Below are positions 1-11,595 of a DNA stretch of 64,000 nt, piece after piece. This DNA comes from Carposina sasakii (Eukaryota; Arthropoda; Insecta; Lepidoptera; Carposinidae), in NCBI GenBank assembly GCA_014607495.2, contig CP053150.1, positions 10,002,495-10,066,494 on the forward strand. Direction: 5' to 3'. The stretch's first letter is position 1. Each line of letters starts with the position of its first letter. The notes under the pieces are model-generated. The model searched no databases and had not been told where the DNA came from. It was given only the letters and a program-made list of their open reading frames with translations. The translations under genes and the position numbers were made by a program.

Positions 1-1154
1 TTCTCGTGTGCGACTGAGCCCCACGCACTTATTTGGCACAACCTCCTCCTTACCCTTAAAAAGACAATTTCAGTATGCAATTTAATACATTAGGAATACA
101 CTTTTTCGAATTGCAAATATTGTTGACGTCGCTTCATTTAAAGATACACATAGACTCTTATTACTTCGAACAGTAATAATAAGTTCAAATGTGTATAAGT
201 TTTGTTATTTTGTTCATTTCATATACACACGGCTATATTTCCTAAATGGCGTAGCCAGATCTGCAGGATCACAAAGGAAATTCTACAGCCACGTTAATCA
301 TAGCGGAGCCAGATGTAAAAGATCAATAACAAACTGCTAACTTTGAGACATAGCTGAGAGAACACCGATATGCACGACAGAAGATACAGCTGACCACGTA
401 TCATGGATATCGTATCGTACGATATCGTATCCTCTCTATACAAAATTCAACATGGCGGCTATATTTATCGTATTTTGACAGGCTTAATGTCGATAAATCG
501 GTTTATCATATTGTGTTTCGCAGGTCATGCTACTAGAGCTAATGTATTCTAGTAAAGCCCCGCATTAGTACAAGAACTTATTTCACGTGAATTTCTAAAA
601 TTATTATGCATGTACACAATATCGTAAAGCGGAACGTGAAATGGCCGGCAGGTGAAGTGATTTGAAATACAAAAGTTTGAGATGCGCTTGCTGGAATAGT
701 TGCAGTGGCTCTCGTTGCATTAACGAGGAAACAGGTAGTTCGTCAAATTGTTCAGTCGTGAACTTGATGTAGGTACTCACTAGTGTTTACTTACCGTAAG
801 CTTTCAATAGATACATGCCCATCACCCTCGCCATTGTGTTGATTTACAGTGTTATTACTCGGAGAAAATACAATGCATTTAATTTGATTATCCGTAATTT
901 GCTTCTGTTTCGTGTATTCCTGTGGCTAGTTAATTGGGGCCCTTTGGCTATTTTTTTAATACATTGCTGTTTTTTGGCTCACATTTGACTCTCTTTTAGA
1001 GTTGATCATTTATTTGAATAAATTTAAACCCAATCTTTCTTTTGAAAATACTGTATTGGTTAAAATATTGTTTTTAATCCATTATCTTAAGCCTAATCCA
1101 AACTACACTCTTTTTGCTCTGGAAAAATAAAAAGGTTCGGAATATTTAGAAATT
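1..1154. other. Intergenic stretch with two repeat fragments
   Basis: No convincing coding exon is seen. Positions 228-385 carry a fragment of a dispersed repeat that is also found at 37092-37180 and 52425-52490; its shared core reads as a GGCT...GTAGCCAGA...CAGGATCA...AAAGGA segment. Positions 386-535 carry a second repeat whose paralogue is at 19376-19745. The remainder is AT-rich and unremarkable. Confidence 0.5.
386..535. repeat. Dispersed repeat B, copy without MITE
   Basis: This segment contains the motif GATATCGTATCGTACGATATC, and then a shared stretch beginning TACAAAATTCAACATGG and ending TTTCGCAGGTCATGCTAC. The same order occurs at 19376-19745, but there a 260-bp MITE separates the two halves. 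This copy is therefore a paralogous empty site for that insertion. Confidence 0.6.
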
Positions 1155-1243
1155 TCCTTGCGTAAATTTTCAGTGGTTTTCGCCTCAGAATGATTGTCTG
1201 AAGTCAGCATATCAATATTTGCCTGGCTATTACTTACACCCTG
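1155..1243 (-). mobile_element. Solo end of CAGGGTG-type MITE
   Basis: The segment ends in ACACCCTGTAT and matches, in reverse complement, about 90 bp of the left end of the MITE at 50511-50956, including TTTGCCTGGCT and CGCCTCAGAAT. The other end of the element is not present here, so this is a fragment. Confidence 0.6.
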
Positions 1244-1372
1244 TATTTTACGCTTCGTTAGTGACACAATATGCATCCTCTTATTGAATATCCACCCACG
1301 CTGAAGAATAATTGCTAGTTTGAAGAAAATCCGATTACGACTCCCATTTCAGTGACATAATAATAATAATAA

Positions 1373-2053
1373 GCCCGCAGGGCAGCTTGTGGCGAGCTGT
1401 TGGGAGGTAGCGTTCCCACGGACCTGAAGTGCTCCCGGGGGAAGACCCTGTTCCTCATCTCCGGCGCCGGAGTGAGGTCTGACGAGAAACAGATCCCCCA
1501 CCTCTGCCTTGCCTTCGTCGGCCGGGCAGAGTGGAGTCGCGAGAGCTATGACAGCTCGAGGGTGGACGTGCCCGTCCGTAAGTGGCGAGTTGGCTTCGGT
1601 TTAAAGTCCAGGGGCACCCCTCCACCCTAGCCACTCACCAAATGTTGCCCCCTTTGTCGCTCTGTGCTTGCGGCCATTTCAGGGGGCCCATGAAATGAGT
1701 CGGCGAGTTACCACCTGCCACCTTTGCAATTTTGAGACTTGGTTGTAATGGCAGGCGTCCGTTAGTCTCATTTAAATAGTTCGATTATCTAACTCCACCC
1801 AACAACCACCCCCATAGCCCATGATCTTATTTTCCATCGCACGACATAGATCTGCACTCCAGTAGTCTTGCACGTGGCGGGGACCATCGCCGGGTGTATC
1901 ATATTGTGCGGTCGGCGATGGTATACGCCATGTGTATCCCACACCATATTAAAATTCTCTAAACAGGGCCTCTACATCTTGGCCACGGCTCTCAAAGGAC
2001 CGGGACTCTGTAGTCCCAAGAATTTCAAAAGAGATACAAATAATAATAATAAT
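1373..2053 (+). mobile_element. 3' remnant of a non-LTR retrotransposon
   Basis: This is a GC-rich block in AT-rich surroundings, preceded by an (ATA)n run at 1359-1372 and ending in (AAT)n at about 2038-2053. A trinucleotide tail at the 3' end and a lack of reverse-transcriptase coding suggest the 3' UTR of a 5'-truncated LINE. The short open frames at 1400-1630 and 1868-2071 show no recognisable domain and I do not regard them as genes. The family is uncertain (possibly R1/Jockey group). Confidence 0.4.
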
Positions 2054-4991
2054 TGCCGCCGAGCCCGATAAAAGCGTGCGTTTCATATAAATTTTTCGCT
2101 CGATTAATCTAGGGATCCGATTCTGACATCGCTCGACATAACTCTTAACTCGTCATATTACTTTATGCAAACTGGTACATAATACCTATGTAAACAACTG
2201 GCATCAACAAAACTTTTACACAAATATGAACAGCAAATAGCAGTGGAGAGCAATAGGTATGTCGATCAGAGTTGATTGATACCTACCTTCAACATCAATC
2301 TACGAAAAATACCAGCAATCACAAATCCGCCATTTTGTTTTAAAAATCTGAATGAAAAACCGGACTTGAAGGATGTCGAAGGTCTCTAGAATCGATCCCC
2401 AGTAATGGTGGAACTCGCTTAGCGGCGGTAACTGCAGTGGTGACACTCCATTAACCGACGACGCATTATCTCCCTGTTATAGCACTCTTATATAACTATA
2501 ACCTAATACTGGCTCGCTTTTTACGCTTACGGTTCGCTTTCGCGCCTCAAGCTGGAAGTTTCAACACTATTTTTTAAATACTTGTAGCACGTAGAAGCAC
2601 TTTTGCTGACTCTTTTTTCAGTAGCTCTGTTATACCCAAACTGTAACCCGTAAAATTATTATGTAGGTACTTACTAAACGACTCCCGTCTTGGTCTGACT
2701 TTGAGATGGGATCCTAAGGAACACGCATTGCCCGGCACGCACTTGACTAGTTCTTATATTCATGAAAATGTAGTTTATTTACTATTTCTTAATTTTTACC
2801 AGCGATTTAAACTTAGATAAATGTGTATAAAGCCCTAAAAAGAAAATAGACATACTAAAATTATCCCTAAAACAGGTTCAGAGAAGAAAGGTTGTAGGTA
2901 CATACCTGGTTTTCCTTATTAAAGATCCTATTATAAATTAAATTAAGAATACCTATTTATTTTTTAATGAGATTGTTACGGAGAAAATCCTTACCCGTAA
3001 CAAGCCCTTGTAAAATAAAATGTGGTGAATAAAAAATAAAAGCAAAGAGCTTATTAGTCTTAAACCGCGTACCTGGTTTTTAGAGATATGTAGTGAATGA
3101 AAAAAATATTATACGTGCTTAATTGGATTTTATTCAGCAATAATTATAACTTTAAACCAATTATTTTCATGACAGCTTAGCCAATGGTCTGGCTAGTTCA
3201 TCTCCATTATAAAAAAAAATACTCTTTGTCGTAATAGTATAAAATATGGTCTTACGCGAGTATTAATACGCCCCAAAGAATGGAAGCTATCGTTTGCCTA
3301 ATACAGAGCATAATAATTTTGTATCCAGAACTCGAAAATCAGCAAGAAAATAGACAAAGTGCCGGTTAAATACAAATTAATTTCCTTTGAGGAGTAAGGC
3401 TATAGGTACTAAAAAACTTTGTCACGGTAACACGTGTTACCAACCCGGAACATAATAGTGTCTTAAAACTGTTCTCGTAAATTTTTAAAGTTTCGCAATT
3501 TGAATTTTAACTTACATCTTGAGATTTTCTTGGGAGCGCGAGTAGTTTTTAGTGTTTTAACTAAGTAACTGTCCGTCATTAGAACTTTAAATACCTATTA
3601 TAAATACAAAAGTTATCTTGTTAGATTGTATATGATTATAATATTATTATTTTTTTAAATTCGTATGTTGTCTGAGATCGACATCATTAGTAGTTAAATT
3701 CGAAGGTCAGTGAAAACCAAGGCTGGGCGACTATTATGTATGACCATCCACATAATACGATTGACAATGTTTTGATAATTGTTTACTTTTTCAAGTTTTT
3801 GTGGGTTCTGGTGATTTCTTCTACAATCGAGGTCAGTCGCTGGTGGTGGCTAAAGAAATATTACACCATACGAGTATAATCGCAACGTTTTTCTTTTAAA
3901 GGGTTTATATCGAATATCGAAAAAGTACCTAGTTCGATTTTCCCACGCCAAAATTAGACTTCCTTACATTTTATGTTATAATTACACAAATTTTTACAAC
4001 TTTTTCAATGGGCATATTGGATAACTTTTAGATTTTTTTCGGAAAAAATGCTGAGTGAAAGTTTAATTTCATTTGAAGCGAGTTGTTCAATATCAGCCAA
4101 GTTTTGAAGTTATTTCATTTCAGTTACCTAAGGGATAAAAGTTCACTCGGATTTGTTAGGTAAAATACATAAATAATAAACTTGTAGCGATTTCCCGAAA
4201 ATCAGAAGAGAAACAAGTCGTCACTTTGTTTATAGCAGGTACTTTATACCTGGGGATCGAAAGTTGGTCGTTTAATAGACGCTTTTTATGTGAAGATGAA
4301 TAACCACTACCAACATGGCATACTTATACCTTTTTTTTTAACGTGAGGAAATGCATGGCGCATTCGACCACAGATCAACTTTAATATTCTGTAAATTCGT
4401 ACAAAGATTTTGAAAATCGTTAGATATATTTCGAGGAAACCAATTAGGTACAGTCAAGGTAGCTTAGTTCAATCGTTAGCCTCCTAAGGATAGTTAGGAG
4501 TACCCTTTGGTATTCCTAAGGTAAAATACAAAATATTCGTTTTGCGCCAAAAATCATGTGTTTTGTTTTTAGTGAAGTTTGGTTTATCGCATAAATTTTA
4601 TTCCAGGAAATATCACTTTCCCTGAAAAACGCACAGTTACCTGGTGGGCGATTGCTACTTTAAAATAAAACATCACAGCAAACCTTTTATTCCTATTGCA
4701 AAACAAACATGAAAAAAAACAACAAAAAGTATTCGAAGTCCATTTTCCTATTGCGGGAATGCGGAAACAATTGTAAACATTTAGAAAAGGGTCAGCAACA
4801 AATCATGCTCATTTAATACAGTATGCGACAAAATGGACGCTATATTTACTCATCTCCCAAAACAATTTGACTTCAAATAAAGCTTCAAGGAAAGTTGGAA
4901 ACATATTTGTGATTTATACCCATATTTATTAATAATCGTAGGTTGTAACCTAATCAAGATGCGTTTTGCGCCTTAGCATGAATCACCTTTA
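2054..4991. other. Non-coding AT-rich stretch
   Basis: I see no open frame with protein-like composition, no paired splice sites with shared phase, and no clear repeat boundary. A GC-richer patch at about 2400-2570 has no recognisable identity. Confidence 0.5.
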
Positions 4992-5100
4992 GTGGGGTAA
5001 GCACGAACCTTTTTACGCGGCGTAACGCTAGCAAAATCTATGTGATTTGACAGTTGGACGATAGCGTTACGGACTATCGAGAGGTTTGTGCTTACCCCCT
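4992..5100. mobile_element. Short MITE with GGGGTAAGCACGAACC ends, copy 1
   Basis: The left end reads AGTGGGGTAAGCACGAACCT and the right end is its near-perfect inverse. A second copy at 53417-53534 has the same ends and the same interior (ACGCGGCGTAACGCTAG), which confirms a mobile or dispersed unit of about 110 bp. It has no coding capacity. Confidence 0.75.
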
Positions 5101-6407
5101 TGAAACATAGTAACCAATGATCTCTTATTTTGTGTTTCCATTTTATAAGCAAGACATGCAGTGTGGGCTTCAAGAGGTTCATGGTTATAGAAGAATGAGG
5201 AGACCCGACCCCAAATAAAAGGACAGGACAAAGAAGAAAGAAGAAGTATGTACTCGTAAATGTTAAAGTGTGTGGGATATGAAAATGTTTGTTACTCTTT
5301 CATGAATAAACTACTGAACGGATCTTGATGAAACTGAAACTGTATCACTTACGTTAATTACTTATAAATCGGGTTCGATAAACACAACAGCTTTCATGCG
5401 TTAATGCCATACTCGTTTGTCCCAATTTCCACTACGTTTCCACCCTAAAGCGTTACGTTATGGATGTTTATGTCAAGGGTTCGCGGAAATGTTCCGTTTT
5501 ATGTTACTGTATGAAGAAAAATTTGAACTGCCCCGTGTGGGCCTGTACGCAGTATAATAGAAGGTAAGTAAGGACGTTTTAAGGCTTCTACCCTTAGCGA
5601 ATGAAACCGGCTCCCTCTATATAACTCCTGGCGAGAACTTATATAATTCTATTGATAAACACCATACAAAAGTTGTCCTACATTTTTTGCTTACTTTCTT
5701 ATTAAAATATTTATCCAATCTTTAGCTAAAATAGTAATCGTGTCATTTAAAAGTACATGAAGATAACAGCTGTTTTTTTTTATGTATTTATTTAGCATAT
5801 TCACACGGCTATATTATAGAATTTGCCAACCATACAAACAACGAAAATCAGAATATTTCAGACATGAAACCACAGTCATGTGTATTTTTATCCATATAAC
5901 AGGTATGAGGGCATTTCTAATAAACAGCTTAAGAAGGTTTAAAATATAATCCTTATAAACATTCATTTGATTTGGAGTCTAAATTTTATGAATTACTCGT
6001 AGGTAAATTGTAAAAGCGAGGTATTATTACAACATTTCAATTAATGCTCTTTCCGTAACACTCCGTATTTAACCCAGTGATCGTGCCCTATTTTCCGGTC
6101 CGGTTGTTGATATTAAAACGTAATTTACGAGAACCAAGACTATTACGATGCCCTAGAGATAGTTCTCGAATGCTTTCGGATACATTCGGGCAAAAATACA
6201 AACATTTACCTAAGTAAATACTTGGTTAGTACTGAAATGTTGAAGTGAGTGAGACCTTTCGGCCATTTGGGATATGTTTTGGTTATTGTAGAAATAAAGG
6301 AATTAAAGGTAAAATTATATACACCCGTAAACTGCTTATGTTATTTAGCAGAAAAAAAGATAAGTACCTATTAAGTATGTATTAAAAATAACAATGTATT
6401 GAATGGA
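5101..6407. other. Non-coding stretch with minor repeat remnants
   Basis: No gene is seen. Around 5187-5245 a GAGACCCGACCCCAAATAAA segment followed by a (GAA)-rich run resembles a LINE 3' end, and 5275-5350 carries a motif like the interior of Helitron copies elsewhere in the window. Both calls are weak. Confidence 0.3.
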
Positions 6408-6500
6408 AACGTCGGGAAAATCCTCACAAACGAGTGTAAAATTAGTCAAAATCAAAAAGAATTGCGAAAACAAGATACCTATATGACCCCACGAAGAAAC
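6408..6500. repeat. Fragment related to the 45.2 kb foldback element
   Basis: Shares GGAAACGTCGGGAAAATCCTC and downstream sequence with the arm of the foldback at 45302-45400. Only the inner part of one arm is present. Confidence 0.55.
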
Positions 6501-6544
6501 GGACACATGTATACAAAAAATTTTTAAATTTCACAAGTAAATTA

Positions 6545-6960
6545 CACCCACTCCCTTTTTGGGTTTATGTTCGTTAGGAGGTATAAGAGAGTACTAAGAA
6601 CGGATTTCCCAAAATTCCCATGGGAACGGGGCAGACAGGAATTCCAAATTTTTACCGAAATTTCCACTGTACCGGAATAAAAGCTTATTCAATAAGTATA
6701 AAAATAAACCGTTTGACGTGCACAGATGAAATTTGGTGTGTATGTTTGTTAGGGGGTATAAAAGACCATTAAGAACGGGTTTCCCGAATTTCTATAAGAA
6801 CGGCGCAAACAGGAATTTCAAGTTTTTACGAAAACCACATGACATATAGAGATGAAATATGACAGGTATATTCGGTAAGGAATGTAAGGAAGCACTGAGG
6901 ACTTATTTCCAGAAATTCCCACGGGAACGGGTCAAATGGGAATTCCAAATTTTAGAGGAT
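6545..6960 (+). repeat. Three diverged tandem units of about 140 bp
   Basis: Three successive segments (about 6545-6660, 6727-6835 and 6855-6955) share the order GGTATAAxAG, AAGAACGGxTTTCCC, GGGAACGGG and GGAATTCCAAATTTTT with many substitutions. The open frame at 6859-7131 runs across the third unit and is unlikely to be a gene. A related block, GGGATTTCCC...CCCACGGGAACGGG, sits at 28612-28650 just before a Helitron-type end. Confidence 0.5.
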
Positions 6961-7017
6961 ATGTACCGAAGCGAAAAGCGAAGGCGGGTCACTAGTCTAT
7001 ACATACAGGATGATTTT

Positions 7018-7366
7018 TGGTCATCAACGTTCCCGAAAACTACGGAATCTCCTCATCATCACGATCATTTTTCTCCATGGAAGCATACCTGGGAAGTGTC
7101 TGGTTTCCAAAATATTAGGGTCCAAAGTTGAGTAAATAGACTGCGTTTTTCTGCATAAATGCACATAGACGCGCGTAGCGGGATTTTTTCACGAAAAATA
7201 ATTAATATCGGTCTATAAAAAAACTAACATAAACACTAGACACTATAAATTTCGCACAATCAAGGAATTAAATTTTTTTTTTCCCAGCATTTTTTTTGGC
7301 ATAAACTTACTTTATTTGATGTATAGAGTACGTACCCTTCGTTAAGGGTGGCCACAAAAAAACATC
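7018..7366 (+). repeat. Dispersed repeat C, copy 1
   Basis: This block, from CTCCTCATCATCACGATC through TAAACTTACTTTATTTGATG to ACATCCTGTAT, recurs at 28728-29088 with only scattered differences. It ends immediately before a Helitron copy. It is non-coding, and its superfamily cannot be assigned from two copies. Confidence 0.65.
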
Positions 7367-7704
7367 CTGTATAATAAAAATTTAACCGATCGCTGTCTGT
7401 ACATGGAAGATATATAAGAAAAAATATTATAGAATACCTTTATCAACGCAATAGTACCTAAAACAATGATTTTTGGAATTTTTGTCTGTTTGTCGGTTTG
7501 TCTGTTTGTCTGTGCGTTTGTGCACGCTAATCTCAAAAACGGCTGAACCGATTTCGATGCAGCTTTCAGGAATATATTGTGATAGGTCCCACTTAACATA
7601 TAGACTACGTTTTATCCCGGGAAAATGTTTTTATCCCGGACAAGTTCGATATTTTGTTTTTTTTTTCTGTAGTCCACGCGGACGGAGTCGCAGGCGTCCA
7701 CTAG
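7367..7704 (+). mobile_element. Non-autonomous Helitron-like element, copy 1
   Basis: This copy shares GGATCGCTGTCTGTACATGG-like sequence near the 5' side, an interior with CGGCTGAACCGATTTCGATG, and a 3' end of CACGCGGACGGAGTCGC...CCACTAG followed by T. An imperfect CGCGGAC/GTCGCG hairpin sits just before the terminal CTAG. Other copies begin with TCTATAC, so the family fits the Helitron plan (5' TC, 3' hairpin plus CTAG, insertion between A and T, no TSD). It has no helicase or Rep coding. Confidence 0.7.
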
Positions 7705-8970
7705 TGTTACATAAGTTTCCATATAACAACCAAGATAAAAAAATGTATCCGCCGAGCTAGTTTGGACGCTTTCCAGCCGCAATTGTAACGCAATAAACCA
7801 GTTTAATCCGGTTTAACAACCTTATCTCCAGCAGGTAAACCTATCTTAAATTTGGTTTACCGTTTTCTCAACCGAAAAATGACATAGCTCCCAAAAAGAG
7901 ATATTATCTATTAAATCTCTTTGATAAACTTTTCCTGCACAAAACGTTTGGGCTCCTTACAAAAAATAACGAATTTACTTTTAGCCGGATATTGTATTTT
8001 GAAATGAAAATTGCGATTCATGTTTTATGTATGACGTTCGTTTGGAAAGTATTGAAGTTGGGAATATATTTTATTCATTATTTTTAACGGTTTGTTTTAA
8101 GTACGAATTATAATTGTGTGTAAACACCGATGCTTTGTGGTTTATTGGAATTCAAATATAGCCTCAATAATATTACCTTTGTTCTAGATGTAATTTTAGG
8201 TTACTTCTATATTATACATACAAAACATAAATAAAATAAAATAAAAGTGATTCGTATTTTTTTACGTTGCTGCTACTTTCCTTTAGATCGTCTCAGCCTA
8301 TCTGCTGAAATCTGCTGTCACAGGCGTATTAGTGAATTATTTCATATATATATATAACAGTCCCACCACACAAATCCAAATTTAGTAGAGATATTTATCT
8401 TCCAGTGAAGATAGGTGCGACAATAGGATAAGTAACTGCCACATTACGACTTTCATTGCTCTAGGAGGTCATATAGAAGCTCATAAAAGGGATCAAGAGA
8501 TTCTGTTCACGAGCAAATGAAATACCTACTTTAATATTTTCTTTTCAGTTACCTACCTCGTCTACAGTTTTTTGTTTCGTCTAGGGTCGTTTACAGTTTT
8601 TTATTTGTATTTATATCAAAAGATCATAAAATAAAAGAAACTTCGCTAGCATGAAAACTTTCCGGTATATAACGATATCAAAATCACGATTTTAGACTTG
8701 CCAAAAAACGCTCCATACAAACGGCTACCACAACGACGTGACGTCACTCTTTAAGCTACTTGTATGCGCTAAAAGAACTTTTGTTCTACAGCTATATTAA
8801 ATATTGCGTTTATAAATATGGTCACAAAACAAAAGTTTCTGAAAATGATGCAGATGGACATGTGATGTCGTAATTTTCAATTAATTTCACATTTGAAAAA
8901 TGGACTTGCCCACTTAACTTTGAAGGCATATTACTACCTCATTTGGACACATAATCAAATTGTAATTTTA
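7705..8970. other. Non-coding stretch
   Basis: AT-rich sequence with no supported gene or repeat boundary. An (AT)n run lies near 8346-8355. Confidence 0.45.
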
Positions 8971-8973
8971 CAG

Positions 8974-9156
8974 ATAGGTATGATTTTGATTATTTATTCT
9001 GATAAGAATAAGATGTTATTAAGATTCAACCATAAGAAACTACCCCATTATAGCATTTTCATACCAGTCACATACACTCCCATAGCTGCAGAAATATTAT
9101 ATGCCGTGAAAAAGTATTTCAAAAATGTGAGACAGTCGATGGAGTGCCTGAAATAA
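8974..9156 (+). CDS. Possible orphan terminal exon, unknown product
   Basis: A polypyrimidine-like tract and CAG end at 8973, followed by 60 open codons and a stop at 9154-9156. The peptide begins IGMILIIYSDKNKM and contains HYSIFIPVTYTPIAAEIL, a mix that looks protein-like but matches no family I recognise. No upstream exon could be placed, and a SINE-like repeat starts three bases after the stop. It may be a fragment of a host gene or chance. Confidence 0.2.
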   Translation: MGMILIIYSDKNKMLLRFNHKKLPHYSIFIPVTYTPIAAEILYAVKKYFKNVRQSMECLK

Positions 9157-9158
9157 TG

Positions 9159-9345
9159 TACATACATACATACATATAATAACGCCTTTATCCCTTACGG
9201 GGTAGGCAGAGCACCAAGGGCCGATAGACCCACATGGTGCCACTTCTGACCAATTTTAAGGGTATAGTTGAGATGTACAAGTTCGGTTAGTAGTGACAGG
9301 TGGTCAACCCATCGCCTACAAAACACCAAGACCCTCTTGTCCCTC
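9159..9345. repeat. SINE-like repeat with (CATA)n end, copy 1
   Basis: Begins with a CATACATACATA run, then ACGCCTTTATCCCTTACGG, GGTAGGCAGAGCACCAAGG, and continues to CACCAAGACCCTCTTGTCCC. A near-identical copy lies in a PIGN intron at 47652-47842. The simple-repeat end suggests a retroposon read on the minus strand. It has no coding capacity. Confidence 0.7.
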
Positions 9346-9960
9346 TACTGACTTGTACAGTATGCCCGGGAAGAGAAACAATAATATCAAGAAGAATTAT
9401 CTCGTAAAACAGGATTATTTCCATTGTGGAAGCCAAACGCTGCTATATTTACAAGTTAAGCAGTATAGAGTGTTATTTCGCTAACACATGAAAACAATAT
9501 CTCGAGGGGATAGTATGACCCATTCTTACGGGTCTTGTGCGCTTATAAAAGTAATAGGCATTATTTTAAGGTGAACTTTATATTTACTAAAGTTCAAAGA
9601 GAAAAAATAAAATAAAAAATGTAGTGCCACCAAACCACCAGTGTCGATTGCATACTCGTACTTTCTTACTTTATGCCTCACATAAGAATTTACTGGAATT
9701 TCCATAGTACGCCAGCTTTTCTGCAAGATGCGGAGCGCGTAATTTTTAATACATATTTATTCTGGATTAATCCACATGGTACCCCGTTACGTACAGGGTT
9801 CACGCAGATTATAAATTGGATTCCGCGCCTACGCGCGGTGAGTTCTGATTTCAATTTTATTTAGTTCACCTCTTTTGAATTATGCAAAGTTGCGGAATTA
9901 AAAGCTTCCTCCCGGTAAAGTTTGCGTACACCTTCCTCACTGAGCTATACATATATTGTT
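9346..9960. other. Non-coding stretch before the Jockey insertion
   Basis: No supported gene. Two short overlapping open frames on opposite strands (9526-9726 and 9673-9864) have no domain and are treated as chance. Confidence 0.4.
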
Positions 9961-9966
9961 GAGTAG

Positions 9967-11595
9967 GTAGAAAGGCTGCCGGTTTGTCCTATAATAGATC
10001 CCACGGGCACTTACAATTTCACCGCCGAGTCGCGAGCAAGAGTGCTCGCGGAACACTTGGCGGTACAATTCACCCCACATCCTCCCAGCAACGCTCCGAG
10101 AATCATGGAGTTTCATCGGACGACCGAGGAGGCAGTCTCTGACTTCATGTCAGCACCGGTCCCGCCTCTCAGCGGAGACTCTTTTATTTCGCCCGCCGAA
10201 GTTGCGAGTGAGGTTCGCAGGATGAACCCTCGCAAAGCACCCGGACATGACCTCATTCCAGTCATGGCTTTGAAGTACCTACCTAGGAGAGGATTCGCTT
10301 GTCTAGCCCGGCTCTTCAATGGAGTGCTACGTACTGGCCACTTTCCTGACCTCTGGAAAGTCGGTAGAGTCGTAGCGCTACCAAAGCCGGGCAAAGACAA
10401 GCGTTACCCGGCCAACTACCGCCCCATCACCATCCTGTCCAACATCGCCAAGTTGTTTGAGCGTCTATTGTTGCAGCGCCTGAAGCCGTATGTTTCGCTA
10501 CGCGAGGAACAGTACGGCTTCAGAGACGCGCACTCTACGACGCTTCAACTTGTGCGTGTGTTGGACCATTTAGCAGCAGAGCGGAACCACAAGAGGTACA
10601 CGGTGGGAGTCTTTCTCGATATGGAGAAGGCCTTCGACCGTGTGTGGCATCCAGGTCTGCTACGCAAGCTCATTGGCCAGGGACTGCCGCCGGCCCTCAT
10701 AAGAATCGTCGCGTCATTTCTAAATGACCGGCGGTTCTTCGTAGGGGTGGAAAACGCGAGCTCGCAACTCCACCCCATATTGGCCGGCGTCCCTCAAGGC
10801 AGTTGCCTCTCCCCGGTCTTGTATGCCATCTACACAGATGACATACCGACCGTAAAGGTGGTCTTCCCATGGGAATTTGAAGGCATGTTGGCACTGTACG
10901 CGGACGATAGCGCGTACTTTGCCACATCGCGCAGCTCCCCACTGGCGGTGGATCAAATGCAAAGGGTCCTCAATCTTCTTCCGGACTGGCTTGACAGATG
11001 GCGGATGTCAGCCAATCCGGCAAAGACCGTTGCCCTGCTGACGGGTCAGCAGCGAGAGCTCCCTCCCAGGCTCACGCTTCGAGGGCAGCCGATAGCCTGG
11101 CAGCATACTGTCAGGTATCTAGGCTGCCAAATCGACCGTGGGCTGCGGATGACTGGGATGGTTGAGCACGTGCTGCGCAGCGCGAAGACCGCGCGCGCCC
11201 TGCTGCGGCCTGTCATGCAGTCCACGCTTCCCCTCCGAACCAGGCTGACCATGTACAAGTTATATGTTCGGCCGCGTCTCACGTACGCGGCCCCGGCCTG
11301 GTTCCAACTTTGCTCTGTTTCAAACAGAAAGAGGATTGAGGCCTTGCAAAGCTCCACCCTCCGCAGCATTGCGAGGGCCGGGCGGTACGTCCGTAATGAC
11401 GTCATCGCTCGGGACCTCAAAATGACGAAAGTGGAGCAATTCGTGGCCCGAATGGCGCGTCGAATGTTCGACCGCGCCGACAACGGGCCGCACGCCCATC
11501 TCCGCGGGCTAGCTCCGCTTCATGCGAGGCCACCAGACGGCCGCCCACAACCGAGGGAGCTGTTGAGTATCCCACTCGACAGCGATGCCGGGTAA
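9967..11595 (+). CDS. Jockey-clade reverse transcriptase (ORF2 C-terminal part)
   Basis: The frame is open from 9967, where it enters from the target duplication, to the TAA at 11593-11595. There is no natural start: the linker reads CPIIDPTGTYNF and then continues, so the first ~400 residues of a full ORF2 (AP endonuclease) are absent by 5' truncation. RT blocks appear in order: RKAPGHD, LPKPGKDKRYPANYRPI, QYGFRDAHST, FLDMEKAFDRVW, GVPQGSCLSPVLY, the catalytic LYADDSAYFA, and a thumb region with LYVRPRLTYAAPAW. No frameshift or stop interrupts it, which suggests a fairly young copy. GC content and codon use are far higher than in the host genes nearby. It cannot retrotranspose alone without the endonuclease. 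Confidence 0.9.
   Translation, partial: VERLPVCPIIDPTGTYNFTAESRARVLAEHLAVQFTPHPPSNAPRIMEFHRTTEEAVSDFMSAPVPPLSGDSFISPAEVASEVRRMNPRKAPGHDLIPVMALKYLPRRGFACLARLFNGVLRTGHFPDLWKVGRVVALPKPGKDKRYPANYRPITILSNIAKLFERLLLQRLKPYVSLREEQYGFRDAHSTTLQLVRVLDHLAAERNHKRYTVGVFLDMEKAFDRVWHPGLLRKLIGQGLPPALIRIVASFLNDRRFFVGVENASSQLHPILAGVPQGSCLSPVLYAIYTDDIPTVKVVFPWEFEGMLALYADDSAYFATSRSSPLAVDQMQRVLNLLPDWLDRWRMSANPAKTVALLTGQQRELPPRLTLRGQPIAWQHTVRYLGCQIDRGLRMTGMVEHVLRSAKTARALLRPVMQSTLPLRTRLTMYKLYVRPRLTYAAPAWFQLCSVSNRKRIEALQSSTLRSIARAGRYVRNDVIARDLKMTKVEQFVARMARRMFDRADNGPHAHLRGLAPLHARPPDGRPQPRELLSIPLDSDAG

Noticed and set aside
1400..2071. Open frames of 76 and 67 codons
   Set aside because: They lie in a GC-rich block with a trinucleotide tail, have no domain, and are best explained as translations of a retrotransposon 3' UTR.
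7473..7760. 95-codon frame and overlapping minus frame
   Set aside because: Both cover a Helitron copy and recur in the same form at other copies (51504-51807, 60286-60589), so they are shadows of the repeat.
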